A stretch of 64,000 nt of DNA. Origin: Humulus lupulus (Eukaryota > Streptophyta > Magnoliopsida > Rosales > Cannabaceae). This document shows, piece after piece, positions 23,341 through 36,940 of this stretch. A program made the translations under genes and the position numbers. The stretch covers positions 91,421,868-91,485,867 of the forward strand of contig NC_084797.1 of the NCBI RefSeq assembly GCF_963169125.1, in the 5' to 3' direction. Numbering within the stretch: the first letter of the stretch is position 1; every line of letters starts with the position of its first letter. The notes beneath the pieces are model-generated. The model saw only the letters and a program-made list of their open reading frames with translations, searched no databases and was not told where the DNA came from.

Positions 23341-24758
23341 TGAGTGACTAATGAGTAAGTTACTAACTTGAATCAGATGAGTGACTGATAAGTGAGTCAC
23401 TAACATGAATCAGATGAGTGACTGACGATGCAGTCACCTGAGCCTTCTGGCCCTGGCTCTAAGTGACTAGCCATTAGGCTATACAAGCGCTTTTAGTTTT
23501 CATCGAACTTGAGGCCGGTCAGGCATTAATGCTCATGATGAGTCATTCAATGCTTATGTTGATTAGATCTAATCATTTCGGCTTGTGTTAAACACATCAA
23601 TGTCATTCTTGACTCTTAAGCCAATACCATAGGCTTGTGCCAATTTCTGACTCATGGGTCAGTGCCATACACAAGTAAGAAATGCAGCCAGGCATATATC
23701 ATATGTCAAATATCCAAATGTAGGGCATTCAGCATGCTTACTTAACAATCAATAGCATAATTAAGATCATGCATAAATACATAGACTTAAGCTCTGATCA
23801 ATCTCATATTCAACATTCATGTCATGCCCTAATCACATGTTTCTCATGCATCACATGCATCACATACTGGGTGCAGTTTTCTTATCTCTAGTTCGAGCGA
23901 GAAATAACAAATGAACGATCCTTAAGAATGAACGATCCTTTAATCCCTTAGCGGTCACCTATTCATAACCAAATATGGAATCCAATTAATGAAATCAACA
24001 ATAAAAGGTTCTTGACCTAAACCTCACTCCCAGGACCTCGAATCGTACTCAAATGGTCAGTAGATTCGATCCCGAACCTTAGAAATTGAAACCCCGAGCC
24101 AAAAACCCTCAGAAGTGCCCAAAACATGAATCAGGAAAAGCAGGATAGCTCTACAGTGCTGCCCCCCTAGCGCCCCAGTGCTACAACCAGAATTGGTTTG
24201 CCCTGGCTAATGCTATAGCGCCCTCCCTTGGGCACTATAGCGCTAGAACCAGGCTTAACCAACCCTGGTTCTTCCTCCTTCAAGTTTTCCATTTCCAACC
24301 TTCAAAACATGCTTCCAAATCTCACTCAAACCCTCAAATGAACCCAAATATCTACTCTACATTCCCTAGGCATCATAACCCAAGCAACCTTTGCCAAAAA
24401 CTCCCATCACTTCTCATTATCCCAATCAAAATCCCAACTGAACATCAAAAGGAAAAACAGAGCAAAACCATAGTTCTAATGGCTAGAAACTTACCTCAAG
24501 CTCAGCATCACACCCTCTTCAATGGTAGATCATAACCCTATACCATCAATGTTCAATTCCCTAGCTTGGTTCCTCAAATGGAGCTTCAAAATTCAAAGAA
24601 AAAAAAAGGGAAAAATGATGAACGGGAGGAAGAAAGAAGCTATGCTCTGTTTTCTACAACCTTCTACAACTTCTAAAGGTTGATATAATCCTTAAGGTCA
24701 AAATACAAAAATGCCCCTAGGTCATTTAAAGTCCTCTTATGGCCACCAAGTGCAAAAC

Positions 24759-27032
24759 TGTAACGTCCTAAACTCCAGGGACTGTTACGGTGTGCATTTT
24801 AAACAGTGCTAAACTTGCTAATCGAGTCATTTGGCCATAATCGTGTAACTAAGTATGATTAGCGGTTTAGGGTTAAAAACTTTTGGTTAAGATATAACGT
24901 TTCATTAAAATGTTTACCATATACATTGGGATCCCAAAAATATAATTTAAAGGTTAATTACAACAAAATATTTACAACCAGCCGACCTAAGCGAAAAAAT
25001 AGGGTTTAACCCTAGTTCCTCTTTAAACCCTCAGCCGTGGTGGTCGAGCAGCCGCATATGTACACATTGTCACCTAAGCTCTCCAACTCAAGGATGGTCC
25101 AGCTTTCTTTTGCCTTTACCTGCACCACATAGCACCCGTGAGCCGAAGCTCAGCAAGAAAACTTAATATGCTCATGAAAAAGTAATAACATGTTACTAAT
25201 TCATAATAGGCATGCCTAGCAGTAATAACCCTACTCATGCATGCAAGCAGGTATAAATAAAAGTTTATGGAGTCCCGCACTCTGAGTAGATAACTAGTAA
25301 GTCTCTCGCTCTGAGGTAGATGACTAATAAGTCTCTCTGAGGTATACAACTAATAAGTCTCTCTAATTAGTTGACTAATAAGTCATTCTTTGTTTAGATG
25401 ACTATTAAGTCTATCTCTGTGTAAATGACTAATAAGTCTCTCTGAGGTATATGACTAATAAGTCTCTCTAATTAGTTGATTAATAAGTTATTCTCTGTTT
25501 AGATGACTAGTAAGTATATCTCTGTGTAGATGACTGATAAGCCTATCTTAGTTAGATGATTGATAAGTCTATCTCAATATGGATGACTAATAAGTCTATC
25601 CCGGTTAGATAACTGATAAGTCTATCTCGATCAGATGACTAATAATTCTATCTCGGAGGTCCCATACCCTCCTAGCCATGTGACGTGTAGGTCACCTTAG
25701 CCTTTTCGGCTTTGGCTCTAAGTAACTAGCCTTTAGAATAGACAAGCGCTTTTAGTTTTCATCGAACTTGAGGTCGGTTCGGCATTAATGCTCATGATGA
25801 GTCATTCAATGCAGATGTCGATTAGATCTAATCTTTTTGGCTCTGCGTTCTTGATGCTTATGCCGCTCTTGACTCATAGGTCAATAACACACGACCAATG
25901 CTCAATACCGCTGTCGAACTTGACTAGTAAGTAACAGCTTCACAGCCAGTTCTAGCACCATTACCGATTCTTACTAGTAAGTCAGTTCCACGCATAAGTA
26001 AGCAATGCGACCAGGCATATATCATATGTCAAATATCCAAACACAGGGCATTCAACATGCTTACTTAACAATTGCTAGCATAATTATGATCATGCACCAA
26101 CACAGAGACTCAAGCTCTGATCAATCTCATATTCAATATTCATGGCATGCCCTAACCACATGTTTCTCGTGCATCACATGCATCACATACTGTGTGAAGT
26201 TTTCTTACCTCTGGTCCAATCACAGGTTACCAATAAACAAGCCACAAGCATGATCCTGATTCCAAGCCCCTAGCGATGCCCTAATCACAACCATAATATA
26301 AAACCTCATAAAAAACACAAAATCCAATCCAAGCTTAAAAACTTAGAACTTAAAACTTGGATTACCTTCAATTATGACATTTCCCTACTAAATCCTCTGG
26401 CTAATAAGCTTCTAATCTTCCCTAGAATCGCTATGCCTCGATCCTCGCTTGAATCTGAGTCCTAGAACTCAAGTTTCCTTAAAAAATGCGATCGGGAGAC
26501 GAAAATGGAACTTTGAAGGAGAGAAAATGTTCTTTTTATTTCTTAACAGGTTACTTCAAGCTTAAGTAGCCTCAAACAAATCCTAATGCTTGGGGTCTCG
26601 AAAACGCCGCCGGGGATAAAATAGTCAAAACTTCCAGAATTTCCCCCTGATCTTATTAACTCCCAATTTATCATCGAATATTATTCCCATTACCCAATAA
26701 CCCGGTAATGTGCTAAATACCCATTGAATCACTCCGAGTCAAGTATAAGTCCCGTTGTGACTTTCCCACTAGCTTACCTCCTAGGATTGTCTCGTGCTGA
26801 GTAACCCTAGCATAACCAATTAATAAAGAAGCACCACACATATACCACATATATGCAAAATATGTCCAAAATGGCCAAAATATGAAAATCACCAAATTAA
26901 TCAAAAATGGGTTCACATGCATATTTAATACACCTAAAGATGCATATTATCATTTAATTGCATAATAAATCAATTATGGCCCGACCTCCTAATCAAGGTC
27001 CTAAACCTTATTAGGAAATTTGGAGCATTACA
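24759..27032 (-). mobile_element. solo gypsy LTR A (minus)
   Basis: 2,274 bp, starting TGTAACGTCCTAAACTCC and ending TTTGGAGCATTACA, with a perfect 5-bp duplication AAAAC (24754-24758 and 27033-27037). No internal region. It sits in the U3 part of element B's 3' LTR. It contains a minisatellite at 25268-25660. Open frames such as 25116-25349 and 26713-26922 are LTR sequence. Confidence 0.85.
25268..25660. repeat. minisatellite of GACTAATAAGTCTCTCT-type units
   Basis: About a dozen imperfect units of 26-35 bp share GA(T)GACTAATAAGTCT followed by a variable 8-15 base spacer. A higher-order period of about 105 bp is visible: the run starting GACTAATAAGTCTCTCTGAG at 25322 recurs at 25427. It occupies the same leader position as the 60-bp repeats of LTR B. 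Confidence 0.8.
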
Positions 27033-28502
27033 AAAACCGTCATTTCTCCTCTAATCATGCTAATAATAATTAACAACCTCCAATTCTCGTTATTCTCAAT
27101 ATTCTTAAATGCTAATAAATCATATCCCATTACCCTTTAATTCCCGGTAATGTACTAATCCTCAAATTGGCCCGAGACTCACCCCGAGCCCTGAAATTAA
27201 CCCCGTTATGACCAAACCGATAACTTGCATTCTGAGATTGTCTCATGCTGAATGGCTCGAACAAATCCACATTATGATGTGGTCTTACTCATAATTCACC
27301 AACATGCATGAATATATACAAATGTGCCCTCAACGGGCCAAATTACCAAAATGCCCTTATAATGAAATGTGGACCCACATGCATGCATTTATCATCATAT
27401 AATAATATAATTCACATAAACATGCATATAATCATTTAATGGCATAATAAATCAATTATGGCCCTCCCGACCTCCTAATCAAGGCCGTAAATCTTATTAG
27501 GAAATTTGGGGCATTACAACTATCCCCTCCTTACAGAAATTTCGTCCTCAAAATTTTATCTGAACCGCCCAGAATATAAATTCCGCACAACTGATTCCAG
27601 TTTCCAGGTCGTTCCCTCAACCTCACTGTTTCTATATCATACCTAAACCCAAGGTATAGCTTTGCTTCTCAGAACCTTGTTCTTTCTGTTAAAATCTGAA
27701 CTGGCTACTCCTCACAGGATAACTTAGCCTCAATCTCTACATTCTCATAACTCAACACATGAGTCTCTTCGAACCCATGTCCTCAACATGGAAATACAAA
27801 ATACATTGCATATAGCCTACAGTGCCAATAATAAGGCCAATCCATAGGCAACCTGATCGATCCTATCTAGGATTCAAATGGTCATATTAATCTAGGGCTC
27901 AACTTGCCCTTATCTCCTCATCCCTTTCTATGGTGATACTTTAAGGAAGATACAATCTTCCACCTGGAATTCCATGTTCCTGCATCTCAAATTAACATAA
28001 CTTTTCCATTTATTCTAAGAAGTGAGCATCCAAGCTCTAATCTTTTAATAATCTCAATGATCCCCTGAACTACCTCAGGATCCAAAATCAACATTTCAAC
28101 CATCTCATTCCAATGAATGGGTGATATACACTTCCTTACTATACAACATTTCATAAGGTGCCCCTCCAATAACTGGATAACTCTCTCTGATTTACCATCA
28201 GTCTGAGGATAATGAACTGTACTAAACTCCAACTGTATACTCATTGCCTTCTGCAATCTTCCTCAAGACTTGGAAGTAAAAACAAAGTCCTCATCTGATA
28301 AGATAGACGTCAAATTCCATGAAGGCGTAATGTTTCTCTCACATAGAAGTCTATATACCGATCAACTGTATTACTCGTCCTTACTGATAGAAGTGGACTC
28401 ACTTTAAATACTGGTCCATAATAACCCAATCCAAATCACGCTGAGCCACTATCCTAGGCAGCCCCACCGCGAACCCATCACGATGTTTCTTATTTTCATT
28501 AT

Positions 28503-30824
28503 TGTAACGCCCTGGATAGCCAAGACCGCTACACTGTGTACTTATAAAGGTGCAGGACTTGCTAATAAAGTCATTTAGTTAAAAACGTGTCACTGAAACC
28601 ATTAATGTGCTAGGGTTAAAAGGGTTTGGTCTCAAAAAGATACATTTCATAAAAATTAAGCATTTTTATACATGGGATCCCAAAAAGGAACAATGTTCAA
28701 AAGTCAATTTACAAAATTTCCAAAGTTTAAACAATCGTCAGCCATTCTAAGGAAAAACATACGTTTCTGGTTATCCTGTTCTTGTCTCACTCTCAACCGT
28801 GGCGGCTGAGCAGCTGCTCATGTACATTCTGCTCTCAGAGTTCTCCAAATCAGGGCTAATCACGCTTGCCCTTGATTTTACTTGCACCACGTAGCATCCG
28901 TGAGCCAAGGCCCAGCAAGAAAACATATCATATTGCATAACAAGCAATAATAACATTTGGATAACCCTTTAAGCATGACCATATACTTAACATACCACAA
29001 TAATCACAAAGCATGAAGGTTCAACCAAAGAGTCAACTAATTATCACCCAGCTATACATCATAACAATCCACCAATCAATAATAACAAACAGGTCACATA
29101 ATAATCAGGGTCGACACCATAGGTCGCACCCTCTGTTTACCCCACTGACTCCGGCCCGCTTAAACCGAGCTCAGTGAATAATAAGCTGTCCTCAGCTACC
29201 AGTGGCCGAGCCGTGCCCTACGCTCTAATGTAAACTTCAACACCTTTAGGCCGTTGGTTTACTATTTACATGGCATGATACCATCCTTTACAAAGCATAC
29301 AAGATAGGGAACCCTTAGTCCCATTATAGTTCCACAACCGGGTGCAGTTTTCTTACCTTTGATTTCCAAGTTCACTGATTACGAGCGACGCCTCTCGAGC
29401 ACGATCCGCTTCCCGAGCCCTAGCTTAATACCTAGTCACAACCAAGATAGGGAGTACCATTAATAACCGCGTTAATATTTCCGTATGGAGTTCTACCTTC
29501 CGAGACATCGAATTCCACCAAACACGGTGGTGGAATCGACCCCGAGCACCCTAGGTTAGGTTCCCGCGCTTAAAACCTCCAAAAGGTCAAAAATTCCCTT
29601 AAGGGCTGCGGCCCTTGAAACCCAGCCGCGGCCCGCCCTTGAAATAGAGGCTAAGCCTCTCTGAAGATAGACATGCGTCACGACCCTGCCCTGAGGCGCC
29701 GTGGCGCTTCCCCACAGCAGAGCCTCCTTGGCTCTTCCTTGCTTCGCAGGGCCGCAGTGCTCTAGAACAGAGTCGCAGCCCAACCCTTCGTGCCCAGAAA
29801 ATCCACCATTCCTAACATCCTAACCATATTCAAAACCACCCCAAAGCACCCTAATTCCAAAACCCATTAATCACAAGACTTTTAACATGATTCTAGCAAC
29901 ATAATCCAACAGAGATCCAGCTTAAAAACTCATTAAAATCCCATTTTGATTTCTGAAACCCAGCAACTAAAGAACTCAAAAACCAGTCATGCAAACTTAG
30001 AATTTAAGCTCTAAACTACGAATTGAAGCTTACCTTCTTTGATGAACCACTTCCTTAACAATTTCTAAGCTAGAACCCAAGCTTCTCAGCTTCAATTCAG
30101 TGCTTAAACATCAAAACCATAAACACTTTTAATACTCAGCCAAAACTCAGAATTCTAGTGCTCAAGAATGAAATCCAGTTCTTACCTTAGTCCTGGTTGA
30201 GTGTTCCTTAGTTAGAACTAGGCTAATCCCTCACAAATTCAGCTCAAAACACATAATTTCCAGTTGAGTTCTTTAAGTTTCTATAGCCTTCTTAAGAGAG
30301 AAAAGAGAAGAGAGAAGAAGAGAATGTTAAAGGGTCATTTTGGGTCTTTGTTCTACTGCTTTCTGTTTACTTAGTCTAATCTTAGCTAATTAAATCAATC
30401 CCGAGGCTCGGGGTACCAAAAACGTCCCCGAGGGAAAAATGGTAAAATTCCCCAATATTCCCGCCTAGGCTTCCTAACCTCAAATATATCTCCATATATT
30501 TATTTCCATAACCCGATAACCCAAATAATCATTTAGTACCCAAAACACCCCTTCACTTGCCCCAAGTCAAACATTAAACCCTGTTGTGACTTCCCGCTAA
30601 CTAGCTCCCTAGGACCGCCTCGAGACGCTCGCTGCAGACCTACCCACATAATAATGTGGTTCTCACAGATATAACATATAACCACATTTACATTCTCATA
30701 GCCATATAACATGTTTATCATATAATCACACATTAATTTAATAAATTCACACATAAACCAATTATGCCCTCTCGACACACTAACTAAGGCCCTTAAGCCA
30801 TATTAGTGATTTGGGGTCGTTACA
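28503..30824 (-). mobile_element. solo gypsy LTR D (minus)
   Basis: 2,322 bp, starting TGTAACGCCCTGGATAGCC and ending TTGGGGTCGTTACA, with a perfect duplication ATTAT (28498-28502 and 30825-30829). It belongs to the same start-sequence subfamily as solo LTR G. A covarying stem-loop lies at 29512-29536. The GC-rich leader block (29600-29785) yields a chance minus-strand open frame (29556-29783). No internal region. Confidence 0.9.
29512..29536 (-). other. LTR leader stem-loop (CCACC/GGTGG version)
   Basis: ATTCCACC (29512-29519) pairs with GGTGGAAT (29529-29536), 8 bp around a 9-base loop. It occupies the position that holds a CTACTA/TAGTAG stem in other LTRs; the same version occurs in LTR G at 38719-38743. 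Confidence 0.7.
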
Positions 30825-32690
30825 ATTATAGAATACTCAAAGGCTGCCTTATTGGTTTTCGATACTCTGTCTTGACTTGCTAACAGGTTAAGAATTTTAC
30901 TACGTATTCTGTTATGTCCCTCTCCATCCCAGGCCTTCAATATAAAGCTTTCAAACTCTGGTACCTTTTCCTGATGCTTGGATGAAGAGAAAAAGAGAGT
31001 AGTATAAGATTCATCCTGAATCTCCCATTTAATCTCAGTGTCCATCGGATCCCAAGTCCAATCCTTATACCACAATAAACTCACACCTGACATTGCACAA
31101 TCCTTAGCTAATCCAGCTAAGACATTCCCCTCAATCCTCCCATCTGTGGTTCACTTAACTATCTTTCCTTTGATCCTTTCTGAAATAATAATCTTAAGTA
31201 TAAAGCTGGCCACCTGGCCCACCAGAAACTTTACTCTAGTTTTGGTCAGATCCTTTAACCAACATGATGCATAGGCAATCATTTTTCCCTGTCACTGAGG
31301 TGCCATAACAACCTACAAATTGATTCTGATCTGTAAGAAGACTCAGAATTCTTTCCCGAAACACATGTAATATCCTGCCTGTCCAAGGAAACTCCTGCCC
31401 CTAAGGTGTTCCTTGACCTTGGCAAACCTCTCACTGAGAGTATACCACAATACTGTCGATCAAGACGATCAAAATCCAATTCAAATAATCCTTGAATACT
31501 ATGTTCATCCAATTCATAAAAACAACTTGGCATTAACCAAATCCTCAAAACATAATCTAGCACTCCCAGTGCTCTTATCTAATATAACAGTAGTCTTTAG
31601 CATATCCTTTTCCCTGATCTTTAGCTGGTACAAACCAGATCAAAGATCCACCTTGGAGAATACCATCTTATTCAATAACTGGGCCTTTAGTCTTAACAAC
31701 TTTGTTGAAGTCGTTCAATACAGTGCCCTTGACCTGATTCCATTCCTGGCACCAATCCAATCACCATTCTATCCTTTTTATGTAAATGCAATCCCGAAAA
31801 ATTCCCTGGAAATCCATCCAAAAACGCACAGACTACTCCAGTCTGTCCTAATCTTACTGGCACAACCTAAGTGGTATCCACCACACCAACTAGGAGTTCT
31901 TTGCATCCTTCTGCAATAGATCTCTAGCTATCAATACAGATGTCTTCAACATATAAAGTCCATGTACAGTGCCAACTACCACAAGGGTTTCCCACTCTCA
32001 AACCTTACTATCCTTTCCTTGCAATTTAACATTGCCCCACACTTGGTTAACCAATCCAAATCCAGGATCATACGGAAGTCAGTGATAACCAACCTTATCA
32101 AACCAACCGATGAGTCTTCTCCCCACCATAATCTACCTCATCTCTTAAAATCACCAGTAAAGTATCACATTCCCATCACAACATAACCATGCAATCTACA
32201 TATAATCTCTATGCCTGTCTACATGCAACAAGCAAAGAAACAACATGGTACCAAAATCAGTCAGCATAATACAAAAATCAGAACTAAAAAGTTGACCTGC
32301 CACCCCTGATGAACTAGTCTCAGTCTCAGTCTCTGGCTGCATCGGAGCGAACATTCGAGTTGAAGTCGAGCTGTCCACCCCTTTTCGCTCATCCTTCCTT
32401 TGCCTTGGGCAATATTTCTTTAAATGCCCAACCATTTCACATAAGAAACATGCCTTTGCTCGACATTCTCCCAGATGATGCCTCTTACATCGAGTGCATT
32501 ATGGGTAAGTCCTCCAGTTCTTTTTCTTACTCGCTCCAATAAATGGAGGTGTCATTGTTTGAGCTCCGTGCTCTCCAGCACTCTCCTTCTCAATCCAATT
32601 TCCTGTGCTCTCAACAACAAGAGCCTTCCCTACCACCTGAGCATAGGTAGAAATTTCATGCACTGCGGTGACTCTAACGCCCTGAGCTAT

Positions 32691-32788
32691 TCTGGGACTT
32701 GAGTTGTAATTACCTTGGAGTTGTAAATGACTTGTAAATATTTATTTTGGGATCCCATGTACAGACTTAAACTTTAAATGAAAGTAAA
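32691..32788 (+). mobile_element. element H 5' LTR, middle piece
   Basis: Plus-orientation LTR sequence (GAGTTGTAAATGACTTGTAA, then TTTTGGGATCCCATGTA) typical of the region before the LTR 3' end. It ends at the GTAAA target site (32784-32788) of element E and resumes after E at 54890. Some 100-120 bp expected between this and the first piece (10264) are missing, consistent with the deletion that also removed the 5' end of element B. Confidence 0.65.
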
Positions 32789-33185
32789 TGTAACGCCCTC
32801 CTAATCAAGGACCATTACACTATGTATTTTAAATTGTGTTTGATTTGCTAATCAAGTCATTTGGATATAAACGTGTAACTAAGGTTAACGTTAAGGGTTA
32901 GGGTTAAAATTTTTGGTCAAAGGAACTGTTCGCTTTTATTTAAAAAGTTTCATACATACACGGGAGCCCCAAAATATTACAAACAAATGTTTAGGAGGGT
33001 GTATATACATAAAAAGTTACAATCGGTCGACCTAAGCGGAAAAATTAAGGTTACAACCCTAGTTCCTCTGAGATAATCCACAGCCATGGTGGACGAGCAA
33101 CCACATATGTACACATCGCCACCGAAGCTCTCCAACTCATGGCTGGTCAAGCTTTCCTTTTCCCTTACCTGCACCACATAGCACG

Positions 33186-35506
33186 TGTAATGCCCTGAAA
33201 TCCCTAATGCGGTTTAATGGCTGGATTAGTAGACGGGGAGGGCCATAATTGTTTAATTATGCCATTAACTGATTATATGCATGGTTATGTGAATTATATT
33301 ATAATATGATGTTATATGCATGCATGTGGGTCCACATTTGATTATTAGGGTGTTTTGGTAATTTGTCCTGTTGAGGGCATATTTGTATATTTTGGTGCTT
33401 ATTGTGAATTATGGATGAGATCCCATTATTATGGAGATATATTCGAGCTATTCGGCATGAGACGGTCTTATATTATAAATTAGCGGTTTTTTCATAACGG
33501 GGTCTTTTATTGGGATATTGCGTAATGAGGTATTATTTGATGATAAATTGGGAGTTATTGAGATCAGGAGGAAATTTTGGGAGTTTTGACTATAATGCCC
33601 CTAGGGGTGTTTTTGGGACCTCGAGCACTAGGTTTTATTTGAGGTTACTTAAGCTTAAAGTAGCTTGTCAGATAGAACCGTACATTAGAAAACCACTCTT
33701 TCTCTTTCCGTTAGTTCATTTTACCGTTCGAGGCATTTTCGAAGAAATCTCGAGTTCTAGGAGTCGGAATCAAGAGAGGATCGAGGCATAGTGATCCTAG
33801 GAAAGATTAGAAGCTTCTTGAACGAAGGATTTGATGAGAAACAACCCAATCAAAGGTAATCTAAGTTTTAAGTTTTGAGTTTTTAGAGTTTCTAAGCTTC
33901 GAATTGGATTTTGTGAATTGTTGAGTTTTTTGGTTCATTTGAGCCTCAGGATTTGATGGTTTTGGATCATTGGGAAGCTTGAGAACTTTGATTTTTGGAT
34001 TTTGAAGTGTTTAGGTATGTTTTTTGAGGGTTTGGGAAGATGGAAAATAGGTTTATGGCTGGTTCTGGGTTGGGGGCTATGGCCCTATTCTTGGGCGTTG
34101 CGACCCTAGCTCGAAGAAGCAGGTGGAGCATTTTGGCCTTGCTGGGCGCTGCAGCCCTGGGTGTGGGGCACCGTGGCCCTTGCTCCTGGTGTGGCTGGGG
34201 GACGCAGCTCATGGTGCTAGGGCCGCGGCTCTTGGGTGGTTTTGAGCCCGTTTGAGTGTTTTGACCTCGGGAACTTGGTTTTAGGCCTCGGGATTGTTCC
34301 TACTACCCGGATTAGTGGGGATTGATGTCCTGGAGGCTAGATCTTGGATTGGGAACCCTTGTTGTTCATTTTAGTGATGGTGTCCCATATTTGGTTATGA
34401 CAAGGTGACCGTTAAAGGCTTAAAAGTCATATTGTTGTCAAGGGTCATTCTTTTATTCACTCTCACTCGAATCAGGGGTAAGAAAACTGCACCCTGTGTA
34501 TATGACATGCATGACTGTTGTTGAGGCATGTTGGTTGATAAATGTGGACATTGATTGCATATTAAATGCTTAGTAGAGCTTGCTTACTTGTGTATGGTAC
34601 TGATTAGTCAAGGACGACATTGGTCGCATATCACTGACCTGTGAGCGTCCTAAACGCAGGGCCGGTTAAAGATTAGATCTAATCGATATCAGCGTTGAAT
34701 GACTCTAAAGTATTAATGCTGGACCGACCCTAAGGTCAATGAAACTTATAAGTGCTTGACTAGTCTAAGACTAGTTACTTAGAGCCAGGGCCAAAGGCCT
34801 AGGTGACAGCTTGTCACATGGCTAGGGAGTGGAATCCCATGGTTGTGACTCTTTGGTCATGAGGTAGGTTATGTTGGTGACTAGTCATCATGCACCTATC
34901 CTGTTTAAGCTAGTGAAAGGTTCACTTATTTGTAAAGCCCCGGCGACACTATCGTCACATGGCTAGAGGGAAACGAAACCCACCTTAGTGACTTTTGTGA
35001 CAATCACTCATCTGTTTTGGACTGAAAGTCCTGAATGATTATTATGATCATTGTTGATATTATATTCATGATATAATGTGTTTTCTTGCTGGGCCTTGGC
35101 TCATGGGTGCTATGTGGTGCAGGTAAAGGGAAAGAAAAGCTCACACAGCCTTGAGTGGAGAGCTTAGGTGGTGATGTGTACATATGTGGCCGCTTGACCA
35201 CCACGGCCAAGGAGTTCTCAGAGGAACTAAGGGGTTTACCCTATTTTTTTGCCGCTTAGGTCGGCGGGTTTGTAAATTTGAAACATTAATGACCATTTTG
35301 AGTTGTAAATAACTTGTAAATGTTTTGATGGGTCCATGAACCGTTTTATGTATTAAATAAAATATATCCTTCCCTTTTGATTGATTTTCCACCTTAGCCT
35401 GTTAATAACACCTAGAAGCACGTTTTTAACCAAAGAACTCAGGTAGCGAGTTAAAATTCTGGTTCACTGTTCACCGTAACTGTTCTGAGGTAACTAGGGC
35501 GTTACA
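33186..35506 (+). mobile_element. solo gypsy LTR F (plus)
   Basis: 2,321 bp, starting TGTAATGCCCTGAAATCC and ending AGGGCGTTACA. Target sites are GCACG (33181-33185) and GCACT (35507-35511), four of five matching. It carries the conserved leader blocks on the plus strand: the stem-loop at 34299-34319, GGTAAGAAAACTGCACCC near 34478, and the palindrome GATTAGATCTAATC near 34671. No internal region. Confidence 0.85.
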
Positions 35507-36338
35507 GCACTCGTGAGCCAAGGCTCAACAAGAAAACTTAAACATGTGCATAAATAGAAAATATAGATTCCCAGATACTTATCTAGCATGTCCAGCAGTA
35601 ATAACCTACTCATACAGGCATACAATTACAAATAAATGGTCATTAGACCACTCTGGGGCCGCCGCTCTGAGTAGTTGACCATAGAGTCACCTGGGACCCT
35701 CGTCCTTAGCTCTGGGTAACTAGCCATCAAGCTAGCCAAACACTTTTGTTTTCCATCGACCATTGGGTCGGCCAACGTAATTGTACGTTGCTGATTTGGG
35801 CTTAAGCCTTTCGACCAGCACGCAGCACACTATTGCCGTCCTTGACTAATAAGTCGAACCCTAAACATGGTATTCAGATACAAATAGACACACTTCAATA
35901 ATACAAGCATGCATACATATTAATCATAATATATCATCAAGAAATCACAAACATAGTAATAACCATGCTCCTTAACGGGGCCTAGCCCTAGCTACGCAAA
36001 CCATGCTATCAGTCATGTAACACTTAATCATGTACAGACTATTCAGGTATGTTTAATCAACAAACGAAATGATAACTTAAACATAATCATTCTCAGGGGC
36101 CTAAGCCCTATTCATAACTATTATTAACAGTCGGGCCAAGCCCTAATCACATATATCACGTATTGGGTGTAGTTTTCTTACTTCAGGTCTGAGTATGGCG
36201 TAAAATAAGAATGACCTTCGAGAACGATCCCGGTTTTGAGCCCCCTAGCGATAACCTAGTCACAACCATAATAAAGGATTCCATCAATAACGATCAAATA
36301 AATGCTTTCAGACTGAGTCCTAGCCTTTAGGACCTAGA

Positions 36339-36363
36339 ATTCTACTAAACTGGGTAGTAGAAT
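36339..36363 (-). other. LTR leader stem-loop (CTACTA/TAGTAG version)
   Basis: ATTCTACTA (36339-36347) pairs perfectly with TAGTAGAAT (36355-36363), 9 bp around a 7-base loop. The counterpart in the other LTR of element E is at 53659-53682. Plus-orientation copies are at 11892-11916 and 34299-34319. Confidence 0.7.
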
Positions 36364-36937
36364 AATTCCTGAGCCCTTAGGGTTGAGTTTCCATACTCAA
36401 AAATCCTCTCGGGGCTCAAAACCCCTTAAGTGCCACGGCCCTCCCAAGTCAGAGGCCTCGACCTCCCTTCTCACTGGACATGCGCCGCGGTGCGCCTTCG
36501 CGTCAGACACCCTCCTTGGCCCCTGGGTTCAAGATGGCCGTGACCCACCAAGAACAGGGCCGCGACCCGCCCCCATGAACTTAGAATTTCTCTGGTTTTT
36601 CTTTAGTCAACTCAATCAAAACCATCCCAATTCAATTCTAAAACGACAATTTAATCCCCATAACAGATGCAACATATCCCCATCAACTAAATCCAACTTA
36701 AAATCTGATTGAAAACCCATCAAAACTCATAAACCCAACATTTGAGCTACAAGCTCAAGAACACTCAAAGCTCAAGAAAAACTTGTTAGAACATTAACTT
36801 AACATAAGGATTAAAACTCTACCTCTGCTGTAAGTGATGCTCTCCTAGCCACAACCAGTCTCGAATCCTAACTCAAGCCTTCAATTCCCAAGTCTTCACC
36901 CAAGAATCTCCTTAATTCCTCGAGAACTTCACTCACA

Positions 36938-36940
<3 letters not shown>

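Larger units (their letters stand above)
10265..27518 (-). mobile_element. element B (gypsy, minus strand): 3' LTR, interrupted twice
   Basis: B's LTR is present in pieces 10265-10732, 23071-24758 and 27038-27518, about 2.6 kb in total. It is split by a plus-strand solo LTR (10733-23070) and by solo LTR A (24759-27032). The outer start is TATAATGCTC, a decayed TGTAACGCCC; the inner end is GGGGCATTACA at 27518, followed by the polypurine tract and degenerate pol of the same element. The junctions read through correctly once the nested LTRs and their 5-bp duplications are taken out. Confidence 0.75.
27519..32690 (-). pseudogene. element B internal region: decayed gypsy pol and gag
   Basis: Minus-strand remnants of the same polyprotein order as element 1, split by solo LTR D (28503-30824). 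An integrase-core piece with YPQTDGKSERVIQ lies at 27987-28256, a pre-integrase piece at about 30830-31093, RNase H/RT fragments at 31279-31920, and a knuckle/protease piece at 32196-32435 whose active-site motif has decayed to DFGT. Many stops and frameshifts are present. The gag N-terminus, PBS and 5' LTR are missing: around 32690 the sequence passes abruptly into a plus-strand LTR fragment, implying a deletion. The exact breakpoint is uncertain by about 15 bases. Confidence 0.8.

Noticed and set aside
25268..25660. Regularly spaced repeats suggestive of a CRISPR array
   Set aside because: Plant nuclear LTR context, imperfect units, variable spacing and higher-order periodicity show a minisatellite.
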